Source: JBMDXB01 sp048594885 (GTDB lineage: Bacteria > Acidobacteriota > Vicinamibacteria > Vicinamibacterales > 2-12-FULL-66-21). From it: a DNA stretch of 64,000 bases. The stretch is taken from assembly GCA_048594885.1 (NCBI GenBank), contig JBMDXB010000030.1, positions 124,001 to 188,000 on the forward strand, in the 5' to 3' direction. Each line of letters starts with the position of its first letter. Position 1 is the stretch's first letter. Positions 41,611 through 52,940 of this stretch are shown piece after piece. Under the pieces are notes generated by a model. It had not been told where the DNA came from, did no database searches, and saw nothing but the letters and a program-made list of their open reading frames with translations. A program made the translations under genes and the position numbers.

Positions 41611-42645
41611 TCTCTCCACCGCCCACGTCACGTGTTCCTGGACGAGCGGATCGCGTGCGGACGGCTCGGGTGACGCCTGCAACGCGTCTGCCGCGCCGGC
41701 TGTGCCGCTGTTGCCAATCGCGACAGCAAGATTTCGCCTCAGCCGCTTCACGCCGGCGCGCCTCATCGCGCTTCCCTTCAACAGCGCACGCAGCTCATCG
41801 TCCGTGCGATTCCACAGGTCGAGCAGGCGTGGGGCGTCGAGGCCTGCCCGCGGTTGCCACACGGGTTCCGCTGATCGCGCCGGCGCGTGGTTCCACGGAC
41901 AGACCTCCTGACAGATGTCGCAGCCGTATGCGTGCTCCGCAATCGAGGGCCGATGTTCTGCGGGAATCGCACCTTTCAACTCGATCGTGAGGTAGGACAG
42001 GCATCGTCTCGAGTCGAGCACGTACGGCTCGACGATCGCTCCCGTCGGGCAGGCGTCAAGACACAGCGTGCAGGTGCCGCACTGATCGAGCGCGGGCGGG
42101 TCGGGCTCGAACGCGAGGTTGCAGATGATGACAGAGAGGAAGATCCAGGAGCCAAGCTCCGGGTTGATCACGCAGGTGTTCTTGCCAATCCAGCCGAGCC
42201 CGGCGTGGCGGGCGTACACGCGCTCCTGCACGGGGCCGGTGTCCACATAGACGCGCGATTCGAAGCCCTCGCCTCCTCTTTCCCGCATGCGGGCCTCGAG
42301 CTGCTTCAGCCGATCTTCGATGACGACGTGGTAGTCGTCGCCCCACGCGTAGCGCGCGATCGCCGCGCGCTCGCGGTCGGTCTGCTCGATGGAGTAGGGC
42401 CGGTCGGTGTTGTAGATGGTGCCGAGCGCGATGACGGACTTCGCCGACGGCAGGACGTTCCGCACGTCGGCACGCCGATCCGCGGTGCGGTGCATGTAGT
42501 GCATCTCACCCGCGTAGCCGCGGGCGAACCAGTCGTGCAGAAAGTGCAGCTCCGGCAGATCCGCGGCCGGGGCGATGCCGCAGAGATCGAAGCCGCAGTC
42601 GCGCGCGAGCTGCTTGATGTCCGTCGCGCAGATTCCCACTCGCAC
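41581..42645 (-). CDS. queG: Epoxyqueuosine reductase
   Basis: Up to 354 residues with the QueG layout: a cobalamin-binding N-terminal region (about 1-170; VYVDTGPVQER, GLGWIGKNTCVI), then two [4Fe-4S] motifs (CGTCTLCLDACP around 190 and CDICQEVCPWN around 245). A HEAT-like C-terminus follows (ALLKGSAMRRAGVKRLRRN). It carries out the last step of queuosine synthesis in tRNA. The start is either GTG at 42645 or the GTG two codons later; a TACACT hexamer lies immediately upstream, so the second would be leaderless. The C-terminus is extended by codons of a tandem repeat. Confidence 0.93.
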   Translation of the reverse strand: MRVGICATDIKQLARDCGFDLCGIAPAADLPELHFLHDWFARGYAGEMHYMHRTADRRADVRNVLPSAKSVIALGTIYNTDRPYSIEQTDRERAAIARYAWGDDYHVVIEDRLKQLEARMRERGGEGFESRVYVDTGPVQERVYARHAGLGWIGKNTCVINPELGSWIFLSVIICNLAFEPDPPALDQCGTCTLCLDACPTGAIVEPYVLDSRRCLSYLTIELKGAIPAEHRPSIAEHAYGCDICQEVCPWNHAPARSAEPVWQPRAGLDAPRLLDLWNRTDDELRALLKGSAMRRAGVKRLRRNLAVAIGNSGTAGAADALQASPEPSARDPLVQEHVTWAVERQRARVKGKG

Positions 42646-42670
42646 AGTGTACGCGCCGACCGCGCGCCAG

Positions 42671-45412
<2,742 letters not shown>

Positions 45413-45494
45413 CCTCTGATCATCCTCCAACGGCGCTCTTTCGTTCAAGCGAAGGAACCACGTCGAACGGGCGCGCGTATACCTCAGGCAACCG

Positions 45495-47912
45495 ATGCAG
45501 ACCATCTGGCTCGAGACCCGGCACGCCGTCCGCGCCCTGCTGAAGCGTCCGGTCATGACCGGAGTCGTCGCCGCGACGCTGGCGCTGTGCCTCGGCGCCA
45601 ACGCGGCGATCTTCGCGATCATCGACTCGATGGTCATCCGGCCGTTCCGCTTCCACGACCCGGATCGCATCGTGATGGCCGCCCAGACCCAGCCGGGGGG
45701 CACCGTCGAGTACCGCCTGGAAACGATCGCGCCGGCGAATTTCCTGGACTGGCGTCGGCAGGTGACGACGGTCGACCACTTCTCCGCATTGGCCTACTGG
45801 GATGTCAACCTCGTCGGCCGCGACGAACCCGAGCGCGTGCAGGGATTCCTCGTGTCGCCCGGTTTCTTCGAGGCGCTCGCGGTGCAGCCGGTGAGCGGCC
45901 GTGCCTTCAGCGCGGATGACGAAACGTTCGGCAATCATCGGAAGGTCGTCCTCGGGCACGGGTTGTGGCAGCGGCGGTTCGCGAGCGACCCGTCGGTGGT
46001 CGGGCAGGCGATCAACCTGAACGGCGAGCAGTACGACGTCGTCGGCATCGCCCCGGCCGCGTTCGACTTTCCGATTGGAGCACAGCTCTGGGCGCCGCTG
46101 GCGTTCGACGCAAAGACCGCGGCTACTCGGAACCGGCGATACTTGAGCGCGATTGGCCGGCTGAAACCGGGCCGCACGCTGGACGAGGCGAGCGCCGAGC
46201 TCGCCACGATCGCGCATCGACTCGAGCAGGATCATCCCGACGCCAACCGCGGACGTGGCGCCCGCGTCTACACGCTCGCGCAGGGCATGATGGACGTGGG
46301 TATCGGTCCGATCCTGGCGCTCTGGCAGGCTTCCGCGCTGTTCGTCCTGCTGATTGGATGCGCGAATGTCGCCAACCTGCTGCTGGCGCGCGCCGCCGAG
46401 CGCGAGCGCGAGCTGGCCGTGCGCCTGGCGATTGGTGCCAGCCGCGGCCGGATCGTCCGGCAGATGCTCATCGAGAGCGTGCTGCTCGGACTCGTCGCCG
46501 TACCCGGCGCGATTGTCGCGGCGTACGGCGGGCTGAAAGTGCTGGTCTCCTACATGCCGGCGCGTATCGCGCGGTTCGTGGCGGGCTGGAATGAGATCGA
46601 CGTCGACGGGCGGCTCGTCCTCGTCACGACCGTGCTCGCATTCGGGACGGCGATCGTCTTCGGCCTGCTGCCCGCATTCCACAGCTCACGGCCGCGCATC
46701 TCCGAAGCGCTGAAAGCGGGCGGCCGCAGTCTCACGCCCGGGAGGCAGCGGCTTCGACGCACGCTGGTGATTGCGGAGGTCGCGCTCGCGCTGCCGCTGC
46801 TCGTCGCCGCGGGGCTGAGCGCTGTAGGCGTGATCAGATTCCTGAACGGCCCGCAAGGATACAACCCGGACGGCGTGCTCACGATGCGCGCGGTGCTGTC
46901 CGACGGGCGCTATCCGGATGCGGCCTCGTGGCGCCGCTTCGCGGATGCTGCCGTGGAGCGCCTCGGCGCGCTGCCGGGCGTCGAAGCCGCGGCAGCGGTC
47001 AACATCTTCCCATCCATGACGTCGAACTCCACTCGCCCGATCGAGATCGACGGCCAGCCGGTAAGCAATCCCGATCAGCGTCCCACGGCGCAGTATCGCA
47101 TCGCCACGCCACGGATGTTCGACGTGCTGCAGCTTCCGATCCTTGCCGGTCGCGGGTTCTCGGCGTCGGATCGTGAGGGCACGCAACCTGTCGTGATCGT
47201 CAGCGAATCGCTGGCGCGGCGGCACTGGCCCGAGGGCAGCCCGATCGGCCGGCGTCTCAAGGTCGCCGACGAGTGGCTGACGATCGTCGGCGTGTGCGGC
47301 GACGTCATTCACGACTGGTTCGACAGTCGCAACCGCCCGATGCTGTATCGCCCGTACGCACAGGCGCCGGTCGGATTCATGGGCCTGCTCGTCCGCACGT
47401 CGGGAGCTCCCGAGCACTCGATCCGCGACGCGTTGACCGCGATCAAGGCGGTCGATCCGGCGCAGCCGGTGTTCGACGTCATGACGTACCGCGAGGTCCT
47501 GCGGCAGCGCACGATCGGGCTGCAGTTCGTATCCGCGATCATGACGGTGTTCGGTTTCTTCGCGCTGGTGCTGGCGGTCGTCGGCGTCTACAGCGTCATG
47601 GCGTATCTCGTGGCGCAGCGGACGCACGAGATCGGCGTGCGCATGGCGCTGGGCGCGACGCCCAGGGACGTGGTACGGCTGACGGTCGGCCAGGCGGGCC
47701 GGCTGACGATTGCCGGCGTCGTGGTTGGTGGGCTGCTCGCCGTCGCGCTGGGACGGCTGATCGAGGCCGGTCTCGTCGGCGTGGTCTCGAGCGACTACAG
47801 GATGATCCTGGGAATCGGCCTGACGCTGATCGCAGCGGCGCTGCTGGCCGGCTACGTGCCGGCACGGCGCGCCGCCGCGATCGATCCGATACGCGCCCTG
47901 CGCGCCGAGTAG
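45495..47912 (+). CDS. ADOP-type ABC transporter permease (MacB-like, duplicated)
   Basis: An 805-residue permease with the acidobacterial duplicated orphan permease layout: two MacB_PCD-FtsX units in one chain. Each unit has a periplasmic MacB-like core and FtsX helices. An N-terminal helix (GVVAATLALCLGANAAIFAI) is followed by the first core. The first FtsX block (about 275-430) contains RELAVRLAIGASRGRIVRQ, and the second (about 680-805) ends in YVPARRAAAIDPIRALRAE. No ATPase gene is adjacent, as is usual for this group. It may act in export or in mechanical signalling across the envelope. The stop codon is part of a GTAGGGG hairpin repeat. Confidence 0.92.
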   Translation: MQTIWLETRHAVRALLKRPVMTGVVAATLALCLGANAAIFAIIDSMVIRPFRFHDPDRIVMAAQTQPGGTVEYRLETIAPANFLDWRRQVTTVDHFSALAYWDVNLVGRDEPERVQGFLVSPGFFEALAVQPVSGRAFSADDETFGNHRKVVLGHGLWQRRFASDPSVVGQAINLNGEQYDVVGIAPAAFDFPIGAQLWAPLAFDAKTAATRNRRYLSAIGRLKPGRTLDEASAELATIAHRLEQDHPDANRGRGARVYTLAQGMMDVGIGPILALWQASALFVLLIGCANVANLLLARAAERERELAVRLAIGASRGRIVRQMLIESVLLGLVAVPGAIVAAYGGLKVLVSYMPARIARFVAGWNEIDVDGRLVLVTTVLAFGTAIVFGLLPAFHSSRPRISEALKAGGRSLTPGRQRLRRTLVIAEVALALPLLVAAGLSAVGVIRFLNGPQGYNPDGVLTMRAVLSDGRYPDAASWRRFADAAVERLGALPGVEAAAAVNIFPSMTSNSTRPIEIDGQPVSNPDQRPTAQYRIATPRMFDVLQLPILAGRGFSASDREGTQPVVIVSESLARRHWPEGSPIGRRLKVADEWLTIVGVCGDVIHDWFDSRNRPMLYRPYAQAPVGFMGLLVRTSGAPEHSIRDALTAIKAVDPAQPVFDVMTYREVLRQRTIGLQFVSAIMTVFGFFALVLAVVGVYSVMAYLVAQRTHEIGVRMALGATPRDVVRLTVGQAGRLTIAGVVVGGLLAVALGRLIEAGLVGVVSSDYRMILGIGLTLIAAALLAGYVPARRAAAIDPIRALRAE

Positions 47913-47990
47913 GGGCCGACCTTGGTCGGCCCGCGCGTAGGGGCCGCCCTTGGTCGGCCCGCGCGAAACCTTGGTCGGCCCGTGCGAAAC
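47909..47990. repeat. Three GTAGGGG-type hairpins overlapping a stop codon
   Basis: GTAGGGGCCGACCTTGGTCG, then GTAGGGGCCGCCCTTGGTCG, then a truncated copy ACCTTGGTCGGCCC, separated by CGCGC. The TAG of the first copy is the stop codon of the ADOP permease gene. The repeats lie between convergent genes and end just before the S9 peptidase stop. Confidence 0.85.
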
Positions 47991-47995
47991 GCTCG

Positions 47996-50116
47996 CTACT
48001 GGGTGGACGCGCCGGCGCCGAGCCAGCGCGCGAGCCACGCGTGGATCTCCCCGTAGAAGAACCGGCTGTTCTCGCCGCGCAGCACCCAGTGGTTTTCCTC
48101 GGGGAACACGATCAGCCGGCCCGGCACCTTCATGCGCTGCAGCGCGCTCCACAACTGGATGGCGTTGTTCATCGGCACGCGGTAGTCGCGCTCGCCGACG
48201 GTCACGAGCATCGGTGTCTTCAGGTTGCCCGCGCGTGAGAGCGGGTTCTGCTTCGTCCAGACCGGCGCGTTCTCCCATGGCGGCCCGCCCGCGTTGCGCT
48301 CGCGTCCGTAAATTGTGTCGCTCGTCCCCCACTGTTGCGCCTGATCGAACAGCCCTGCGTGGCTGACCAACGCCTTGTAGCGGGTCGTCGTCACCGCGAG
48401 CCAGTTCGCCAGGTGACCGCCGTAGCTGGCGCCGCCGGCCGCCTGCCGTGTCGCGTCGATGAACGGGTAGCGCTTGATCGCCTCGTCGGCCGCCTGGTTC
48501 ACCTCGAGGCCCGGACCTTCGAGCGGATCGCCCTGGATGTTCTGCGCGAACTTCTCGCCGTATCCGGTCGATCCCGTGTAGTTCGTGAGGAGCACGACGT
48601 AGCCCGGCTTCGCGAGCAGGTGGTAGTTCCAGCGGATGACGAACTGATCGATCCACATCGAATGAGGACCGCCGTGAATCAGGACGACGAGCGGGTACTT
48701 TTTCGACTCGTCGAAACTGGGCGGCAGGGCGACGAAGTTGTGGATCCGCGCGCCGCGCGAGCTCGTGAACCAGAACTCGCGCAGCGGCTGCCAGTCGATC
48801 TGCGCCGCTCGCTCGCTGTTGAAGCGCGACAGCGGGGACCACTTCCCCGTCGCCAGGTCGACGCGGCCGATCTCCGGCGGATGGACCGCGCTTTCCCAGG
48901 CCGCAACCGCCACCGGTGCCGCAGCCGCGCGAGCCAGGTCGAAGGAGCCGAACGTGCCGCTCGTGAGCGTGCCAACGGGTGACACCGTTCCGCCAGCAGT
49001 GGGGACGCTGAACAGCTTCTGTCGGCCGTGGTCCTCGGCGAGCAGGTAGATTGACCGGCCGTCGGCCGACGTCGAGTAAGCGCCCACGGCCCGGTCCAGC
49101 GACGCCGTGAGCACCGTTCGCGCGCCCATCGCGGGCCAGTCCCAGCGGACCAGGCGCCGCGCGTTGTAGACACGGTCGGCATTCGGCTCCATGGCGGCGA
49201 GCAGCGTCTTGCCGTCCGCGGTGAAGCGCGGTTGCGCGTAGGAATCCGCATCTGCCGTCAGCCGCTTCGGCTCGCCGCCTGACGCCGGTACGCTCCACAG
49301 CGACTGCACGACCTCGTTGAACGCCGCCTGGTCACGGTTGGCGGTCGCGACGAAGACGACGGAAGCCCCGTCGGCGGTCCACGTCGCGGCGATCGCATCG
49401 CTGCCCGATCCCCACTGACCGCTGAAGCCCGTCCCTGAGACGAGCTGCGTGCCGGCGAGCAGGTCGAGCGCCGGGGCGGACGGCTCGAGCGGCTGCACGA
49501 ACAGGCTCGGACGGCGGTCGTCGAGCCACCGGTCCCAGTCGCGGATCGGGAACGAGTCGTACACGCGCGCGTTCCACTTGCGCGCGCGCCGCTCCTCGGC
49601 CGCTTTCCGGTTCTCGGCGTCGGTCTTCGCGCCGGGATACACGTCGCTGACGAAGAGAATCGCGCTGCCCTTCGGATGCCACTGCGGCGATCGTGCACCG
49701 GTGAACACGGACGTGACGCGCTGCGCTTCCCCGCCCGCCACGACATCGATGACATAGATTTGCGCCGCGTCCTCGCCGTCGCGCCGCGCGGAGAACGCCA
49801 GCCGCCGGCTGTCAGGGCTCCACGCCGCGCCGCTCTCCGCCGCTTTCGTCGCCGTGAGCTTGCGCGGCGGCGCGCTGCCGTCGGCCGGGACGATCCACAC
49901 GTCGCTCGTCTGATCGCGCTCGTCGTACGCCGGCTCCGTCACCTGGACGGCGACCCACTTGCCATCGGGACTGACGACCGGGGCGCTCAGCCGCTTCGCG
50001 AGCCACACGTCCTCGTGCGCGATCGCGCGCTTCTGCGCGATGGCGAGCGTGGGAACAAGAAGAAGGCACGCGACGCACAGAGCGGCATCACGCCGGGACT
50101 CGACTGCTCGTGACAT
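47996..50116 (-). CDS. Secreted S9-family prolyl oligopeptidase-like peptidase
   Basis: A 706-residue protein. The signal peptide (ALCVACLLLVPTLAIAQ) is followed by a beta-propeller of PD40-like blades (SPDGKWVAV, SPDSRRLAFS, TADGKTLLAA) and a C-terminal alpha/beta hydrolase. The catalytic Ser is in GGASYGGHLANW near residue 563, and the His in PEENHWVLRGEN near the end; the Asp lies between them. It resembles acylaminoacyl peptidase or DPP-like enzymes that cut short peptides. The start at 50116 was chosen because GAGGTGAAC lies just upstream and a TACAAT hexamer sits at 50138-50143. It is divergent from a small stress-like operon. Confidence 0.9.
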   Translation of the reverse strand: MSRAVESRRDAALCVACLLLVPTLAIAQKRAIAHEDVWLAKRLSAPVVSPDGKWVAVQVTEPAYDERDQTSDVWIVPADGSAPPRKLTATKAAESGAAWSPDSRRLAFSARRDGEDAAQIYVIDVVAGGEAQRVTSVFTGARSPQWHPKGSAILFVSDVYPGAKTDAENRKAAEERRARKWNARVYDSFPIRDWDRWLDDRRPSLFVQPLEPSAPALDLLAGTQLVSGTGFSGQWGSGSDAIAATWTADGASVVFVATANRDQAAFNEVVQSLWSVPASGGEPKRLTADADSYAQPRFTADGKTLLAAMEPNADRVYNARRLVRWDWPAMGARTVLTASLDRAVGAYSTSADGRSIYLLAEDHGRQKLFSVPTAGGTVSPVGTLTSGTFGSFDLARAAAAPVAVAAWESAVHPPEIGRVDLATGKWSPLSRFNSERAAQIDWQPLREFWFTSSRGARIHNFVALPPSFDESKKYPLVVLIHGGPHSMWIDQFVIRWNYHLLAKPGYVVLLTNYTGSTGYGEKFAQNIQGDPLEGPGLEVNQAADEAIKRYPFIDATRQAAGGASYGGHLANWLAVTTTRYKALVSHAGLFDQAQQWGTSDTIYGRERNAGGPPWENAPVWTKQNPLSRAGNLKTPMLVTVGERDYRVPMNNAIQLWSALQRMKVPGRLIVFPEENHWVLRGENSRFFYGEIHAWLARWLGAGASTQ

Positions 50117-50202
50117 ACCGTTCACCTCGAAGCGTTCATTGTACCGGCTTCGATGAGCTGGGTGCGGTACGCCGCTTGCGACTGCGAAGCTTGGAGGTAT
50201 AC

Positions 50203-50469
50203 ATGCCTGAAAAGGACCTTCCCAGCCGCTCGGCCAACATGGAGAAGGCGGAGGGCGACCGATGGACGTCCGATCCGGACACCGTCGAGGTCGCCGATCG
50301 CTACGCCGAAGGCACCGGGAAGAACGCGGAACAGGGTGGCGGCATCTCGAACCGGCCACTGTCGGAGGAGAGAGACCGCCAGGAGTCGCTGCCGGATCGC
50401 GGCACCAGCCGCAGCGAAGAGCAGCGTGAGGAGGCCGGCGGGCAGACGGAAGGAGACGTCGAGCGATGA
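50203..50469 (+). CDS. Small hydrophilic disordered protein (88 residues)
   Basis: An 88-residue protein almost without hydrophobic residues and very rich in Glu, Arg, Asp and Gly; it is probably disordered. A GGAGG ribosome site lies eight bases before the ATG. The segment GISNRPLSEERDRQESLPDRG resembles short hypothetical proteins found in many soil bacteria. Composition is like hydrophilins or general stress proteins, but no function is established. The TGA stop overlaps the next ATG (ATGA), so it is coupled to a second protein of the same kind. Confidence 0.75.
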   Translation: MPEKDLPSRSANMEKAEGDRWTSDPDTVEVADRYAEGTGKNAEQGGGISNRPLSEERDRQESLPDRGTSRSEEQREEAGGQTEGDVER

Positions 50470-50690
50470 AGGACCGCGAACGCCGCACACCGATCTCGCA
50501 GCCCACGGCCGAGCGCACTGCCGATCAGTCCACGCAGAGCGCGAGTGGCCTGGGCGCGGAGCGTCCCGGCCACGGCCGGGAGCGTCAGTACGACGACGAC
50601 AAGCGCGCCGACGACCGCCTCGACGACCGTGACGACACGGACGATGCAGCGATGCCGGCCGACGATGCGTCGCTCAATACGAAGATCTAG
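50466..50690 (+). CDS. Small hydrophilic disordered protein (74 residues)
   Basis: A 74-residue protein, again very polar, with an Asp/Arg-rich second half (DDDKRADDRLDDRDD and following). No domain is recognised. It is translated with the preceding protein through a four-base overlap. Its TAG stop shares the palindrome CTAG with the stop of the convergent beta-barrel gene, so the two genes overlap by four bases. The pair may protect against desiccation or osmotic stress; this is a guess from composition. Confidence 0.68.
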   Translation: MKDRERRTPISQPTAERTADQSTQSASGLGAERPGHGRERQYDDDKRADDRLDDRDDTDDAAMPADDASLNTKI

Positions 50691-51394
50691 AACAGGAAAA
50701 GCATCGACGCACCCGCCGTCGGCAGGGTGCGTCGACCGTCGTTGAAGTCGAAGCCGCCGCTGCGGCTGGTCAAGCCGCCTTCGGCGCGGAGTCCGATCCG
50801 TCCCCTCCGGCCGCCGAACCACACCTTCACGCCGGCGCCGCCATGAATCTCGGTCCCCGTTTCGAGCAGCTCATTCGACCGATGCAACTCGCGAACGTAA
50901 CCGCCGCCGCCGGATACGAACGGCACGGCACGACCGCCGGCGAACGCCATTCGATGAAGGTGAAACACCGCCGACCCGTCGAACACGTACCGGCTCAGCG
51001 GGCTGGTCGCTGTAATCGAATCCGCCCCCTCCGCATCGTCGGAGAGCCGCGTCGAGAGCATGGGCCGCGAGTACTGGAAGCCGCCCTCGAGCGACAGCGC
51101 GCGCGTAATGTACACGCCGAGCCGCGCCTGCGCGCCAGGCTTCGGCTCGAGGCGCGTCCGCGACGAAAACAGTTGAAATGGCGTCGATCCGGTCGGCGGA
51201 TTTCGTGTCAGCGTCGCGTCACGCCGGCCCAGGTCGTAGCCGCCGGTCCACAGCGCGCCGCCGCTCAACTCCAGCGAACCTCGCCGCGGACCGGGGCCGC
51301 CGCCGCTGACCCACACCTGTGCAAACGCGTTCGGCGAGGCCGCCGTGAGCAGCGCCAACACGCAACACGCACGCGCAATATGCCGGGCGCTCAC
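50687..51394 (-). CDS. Outer-membrane beta-barrel protein
   Basis: A 235-residue secreted protein with signal peptide ACCVLALLTAASPNAFAQ. It is rich in alternating polar/aromatic strands (RRGSLELSGGALWTGGYDL, SLEGGFQYSRP) and ends in ASMLFLF, the terminal Phe expected for a BAM-assembled barrel. About eight strands are likely. It resembles OmpA-like or OmpW-like small barrels, without a recognisable family motif. It overlaps the matrixin gene upstream by four bases (ATGA), so the two products may act together. Confidence 0.75.
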   Translation of the reverse strand: MSARHIARACCVLALLTAASPNAFAQVWVSGGGPGPRRGSLELSGGALWTGGYDLGRRDATLTRNPPTGSTPFQLFSSRTRLEPKPGAQARLGVYITRALSLEGGFQYSRPMLSTRLSDDAEGADSITATSPLSRYVFDGSAVFHLHRMAFAGGRAVPFVSGGGGYVRELHRSNELLETGTEIHGGAGVKVWFGGRRGRIGLRAEGGLTSRSGGFDFNDGRRTLPTAGASMLFLF

Positions 51395-52389
51395 TTCGGC
51401 ACCACGGTAATGTCGACGCCGCGCGTGCCGCCGCCGCGGGGAACGACCACGATCTGCGGATGGAACTTCGGCCGGAAATCGAGATCCACTCCCAGCGAGG
51501 CTTCGAAGAAGCTCTCGATGTCGCCATCGTCGAGCGGCTCGACACGCAGGATGTGCGGACCGGGATCCAACCCGGCAACCGTGTAGTCGCCCGTGTCGTT
51601 CAGCGAAAAGCTCGCGACGATGTGCCCGGTCTGCAGGTTGAACGCCGTGACGTGCGCGCCGATGATGCCGCGCCCGCCCTTCTGCACGCGTCCGTTGACG
51701 CTGCCGGTCTCTCTGGCGGAGGCGGCACTGGGATAGATGTCGGAGATGCCCGCGATGTCGTCAGGCCGCAGCGCACGTCCCAGCGTGCTTCCCGCGACGA
51801 ACGCGATCGGAAACATGATCGCTTCGGCCCCGAGCATCCGCCGGCCGCCTGCGCGAATCTCCGTTTCGCCGAGCGCAGAGTGCCCGAGACCGAGCAGGTG
51901 ACCGATCTCATGGACGGCGATCGACTCGACGTCGAATCGGTTCTCCTCGCCTGATGCCGAGGCGGACCATTGGAGAGAGGAATTGAAGAAGATGTCCGAC
52001 TCGAGGATTTCGCCGGTCGCGATGTTCGTCAGAAACGACGTCGCCGCGACGACGCGATCGAGATCGGGCCGGGCGACGAAACCGAGCGTCGTCATGCCAT
52101 CGGCGACCGGCGCGGCGCCGGTAAAGCCGACGAACTCCGACGACACCGTTGCCCGCTCGACGGCTTCCCACGATCCAAACGCGCGGTCGACGGCGCCTTG
52201 AAACTGCGACGCCGTCACGCCGCTGATGCCGCGATCGGTGACGAAGTATCTCACCGGAAAGCGAGACCAGCGCAGCGTTACGGTACGACCGTCGAGCAGC
52301 CGCAGCCCGAGCTTCAGATAGGCATCGACAGGCGACGAGAAGAAGACAACGAGAAGGAGTGTGGCGATGCCTGCCGCAGCGCGTCTCAT
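51391..52389 (-). CDS. Secreted matrixin-like (M10) metalloprotease
   Basis: A 332-residue protein. The signal peptide (IATLLLVVFFSSPVDA) is followed by a matrixin-type catalytic domain (about 40-215). The zinc motif HEIGHLLGLGH gives His160, His164 and His170, and RMLGAEAIMFP is the Met-turn region. The C-terminal part (about 230-332) is a carboxypeptidase regulatory-like beta domain (GSVNGRV..., YTVAGLDPGPHILRVEPL). It should cut proteins outside the cell or in the periplasm. It overlaps genes on both sides by four bases, forming a tight cluster with an unrecognised secreted protein and a beta-barrel. Confidence 0.88.
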   Translation of the reverse strand: MRRAAAGIATLLLVVFFSSPVDAYLKLGLRLLDGRTVTLRWSRFPVRYFVTDRGISGVTASQFQGAVDRAFGSWEAVERATVSSEFVGFTGAAPVADGMTTLGFVARPDLDRVVAATSFLTNIATGEILESDIFFNSSLQWSASASGEENRFDVESIAVHEIGHLLGLGHSALGETEIRAGGRRMLGAEAIMFPIAFVAGSTLGRALRPDDIAGISDIYPSAASARETGSVNGRVQKGGRGIIGAHVTAFNLQTGHIVASFSLNDTGDYTVAGLDPGPHILRVEPLDDGDIESFFEASLGVDLDFRPKFHPQIVVVPRGGGTRGVDITVVPK

Positions 52390-52940
52390 CGAACCGCCTC
52401 CGCGAGCACCGTTCGCACCTGCGCGCCGAACACGTCGAGCGACACCGGCCTGCGGTCGGCGGCGCCGCGCTTCACCGATTGCGGCTCGCTGCTCGCCGCC
52501 ATCAGCGCGGGCGGCACGACGAGGCGCTGTCCCGTGCGCGGATCGAAGCGAACGCGGAAGACGCCCTGACTGAGGCCGAACACCTGCGGAATCGACGGCC
52601 CGTTCGCCCGCAGGAACACCACGACCTCATCGCCCGGCCTGAACTCCGGCGCGCCGATCATCGTCGTGCGATACGACCCGATAGTGCCGCCAGGGACGCG
52701 GAACGTGACGGTCTCGCCCGGCCCGCCCTTCAGATACGAGGTCACCTCGAGCGTCACGATGCTCTCGACCTGGCGACGCTCCGACGTGGTCGCCCACCCG
52801 GAGCGAACGTCAGTGACCTGGCCGTGGACGATGACCTGTGAGCCCGCGACGATCTCGCGGAACTCCGCGGGAATGATGACGGTCGCGTGGAGAGTAGGGA
52901 CGATCAGGAGCAGCAGCGCAAGCGAGAACGCACGAGTCAT
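52386..52940 (-). CDS. Secreted protein of unknown function
   Basis: A 184-residue protein with a signal peptide (MTRAFSLALLLLIVPTLHAT) and a beta-rich domain: VIVHGQVTDVRSGWA, IVTLEVTSYLKGG, VTFRVPGG, FRPGDEVVVFLRANG. The repeated pattern resembles an OB-fold-like or NTF2-like sandwich, but I do not recognise a family. I have the impression that it often precedes matrixins in acidobacteria. It overlaps lpxB upstream and the matrixin gene downstream, each by four bases. A secretion partner or inhibitor of the protease is possible but unproven. Confidence 0.72.
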   Translation of the reverse strand: MTRAFSLALLLLIVPTLHATVIIPAEFREIVAGSQVIVHGQVTDVRSGWATTSERRQVESIVTLEVTSYLKGGPGETVTFRVPGGTIGSYRTTMIGAPEFRPGDEVVVFLRANGPSIPQVFGLSQGVFRVRFDPRTGQRLVVPPALMAASSEPQSVKRGAADRRPVSLDVFGAQVRTVLAEAVR

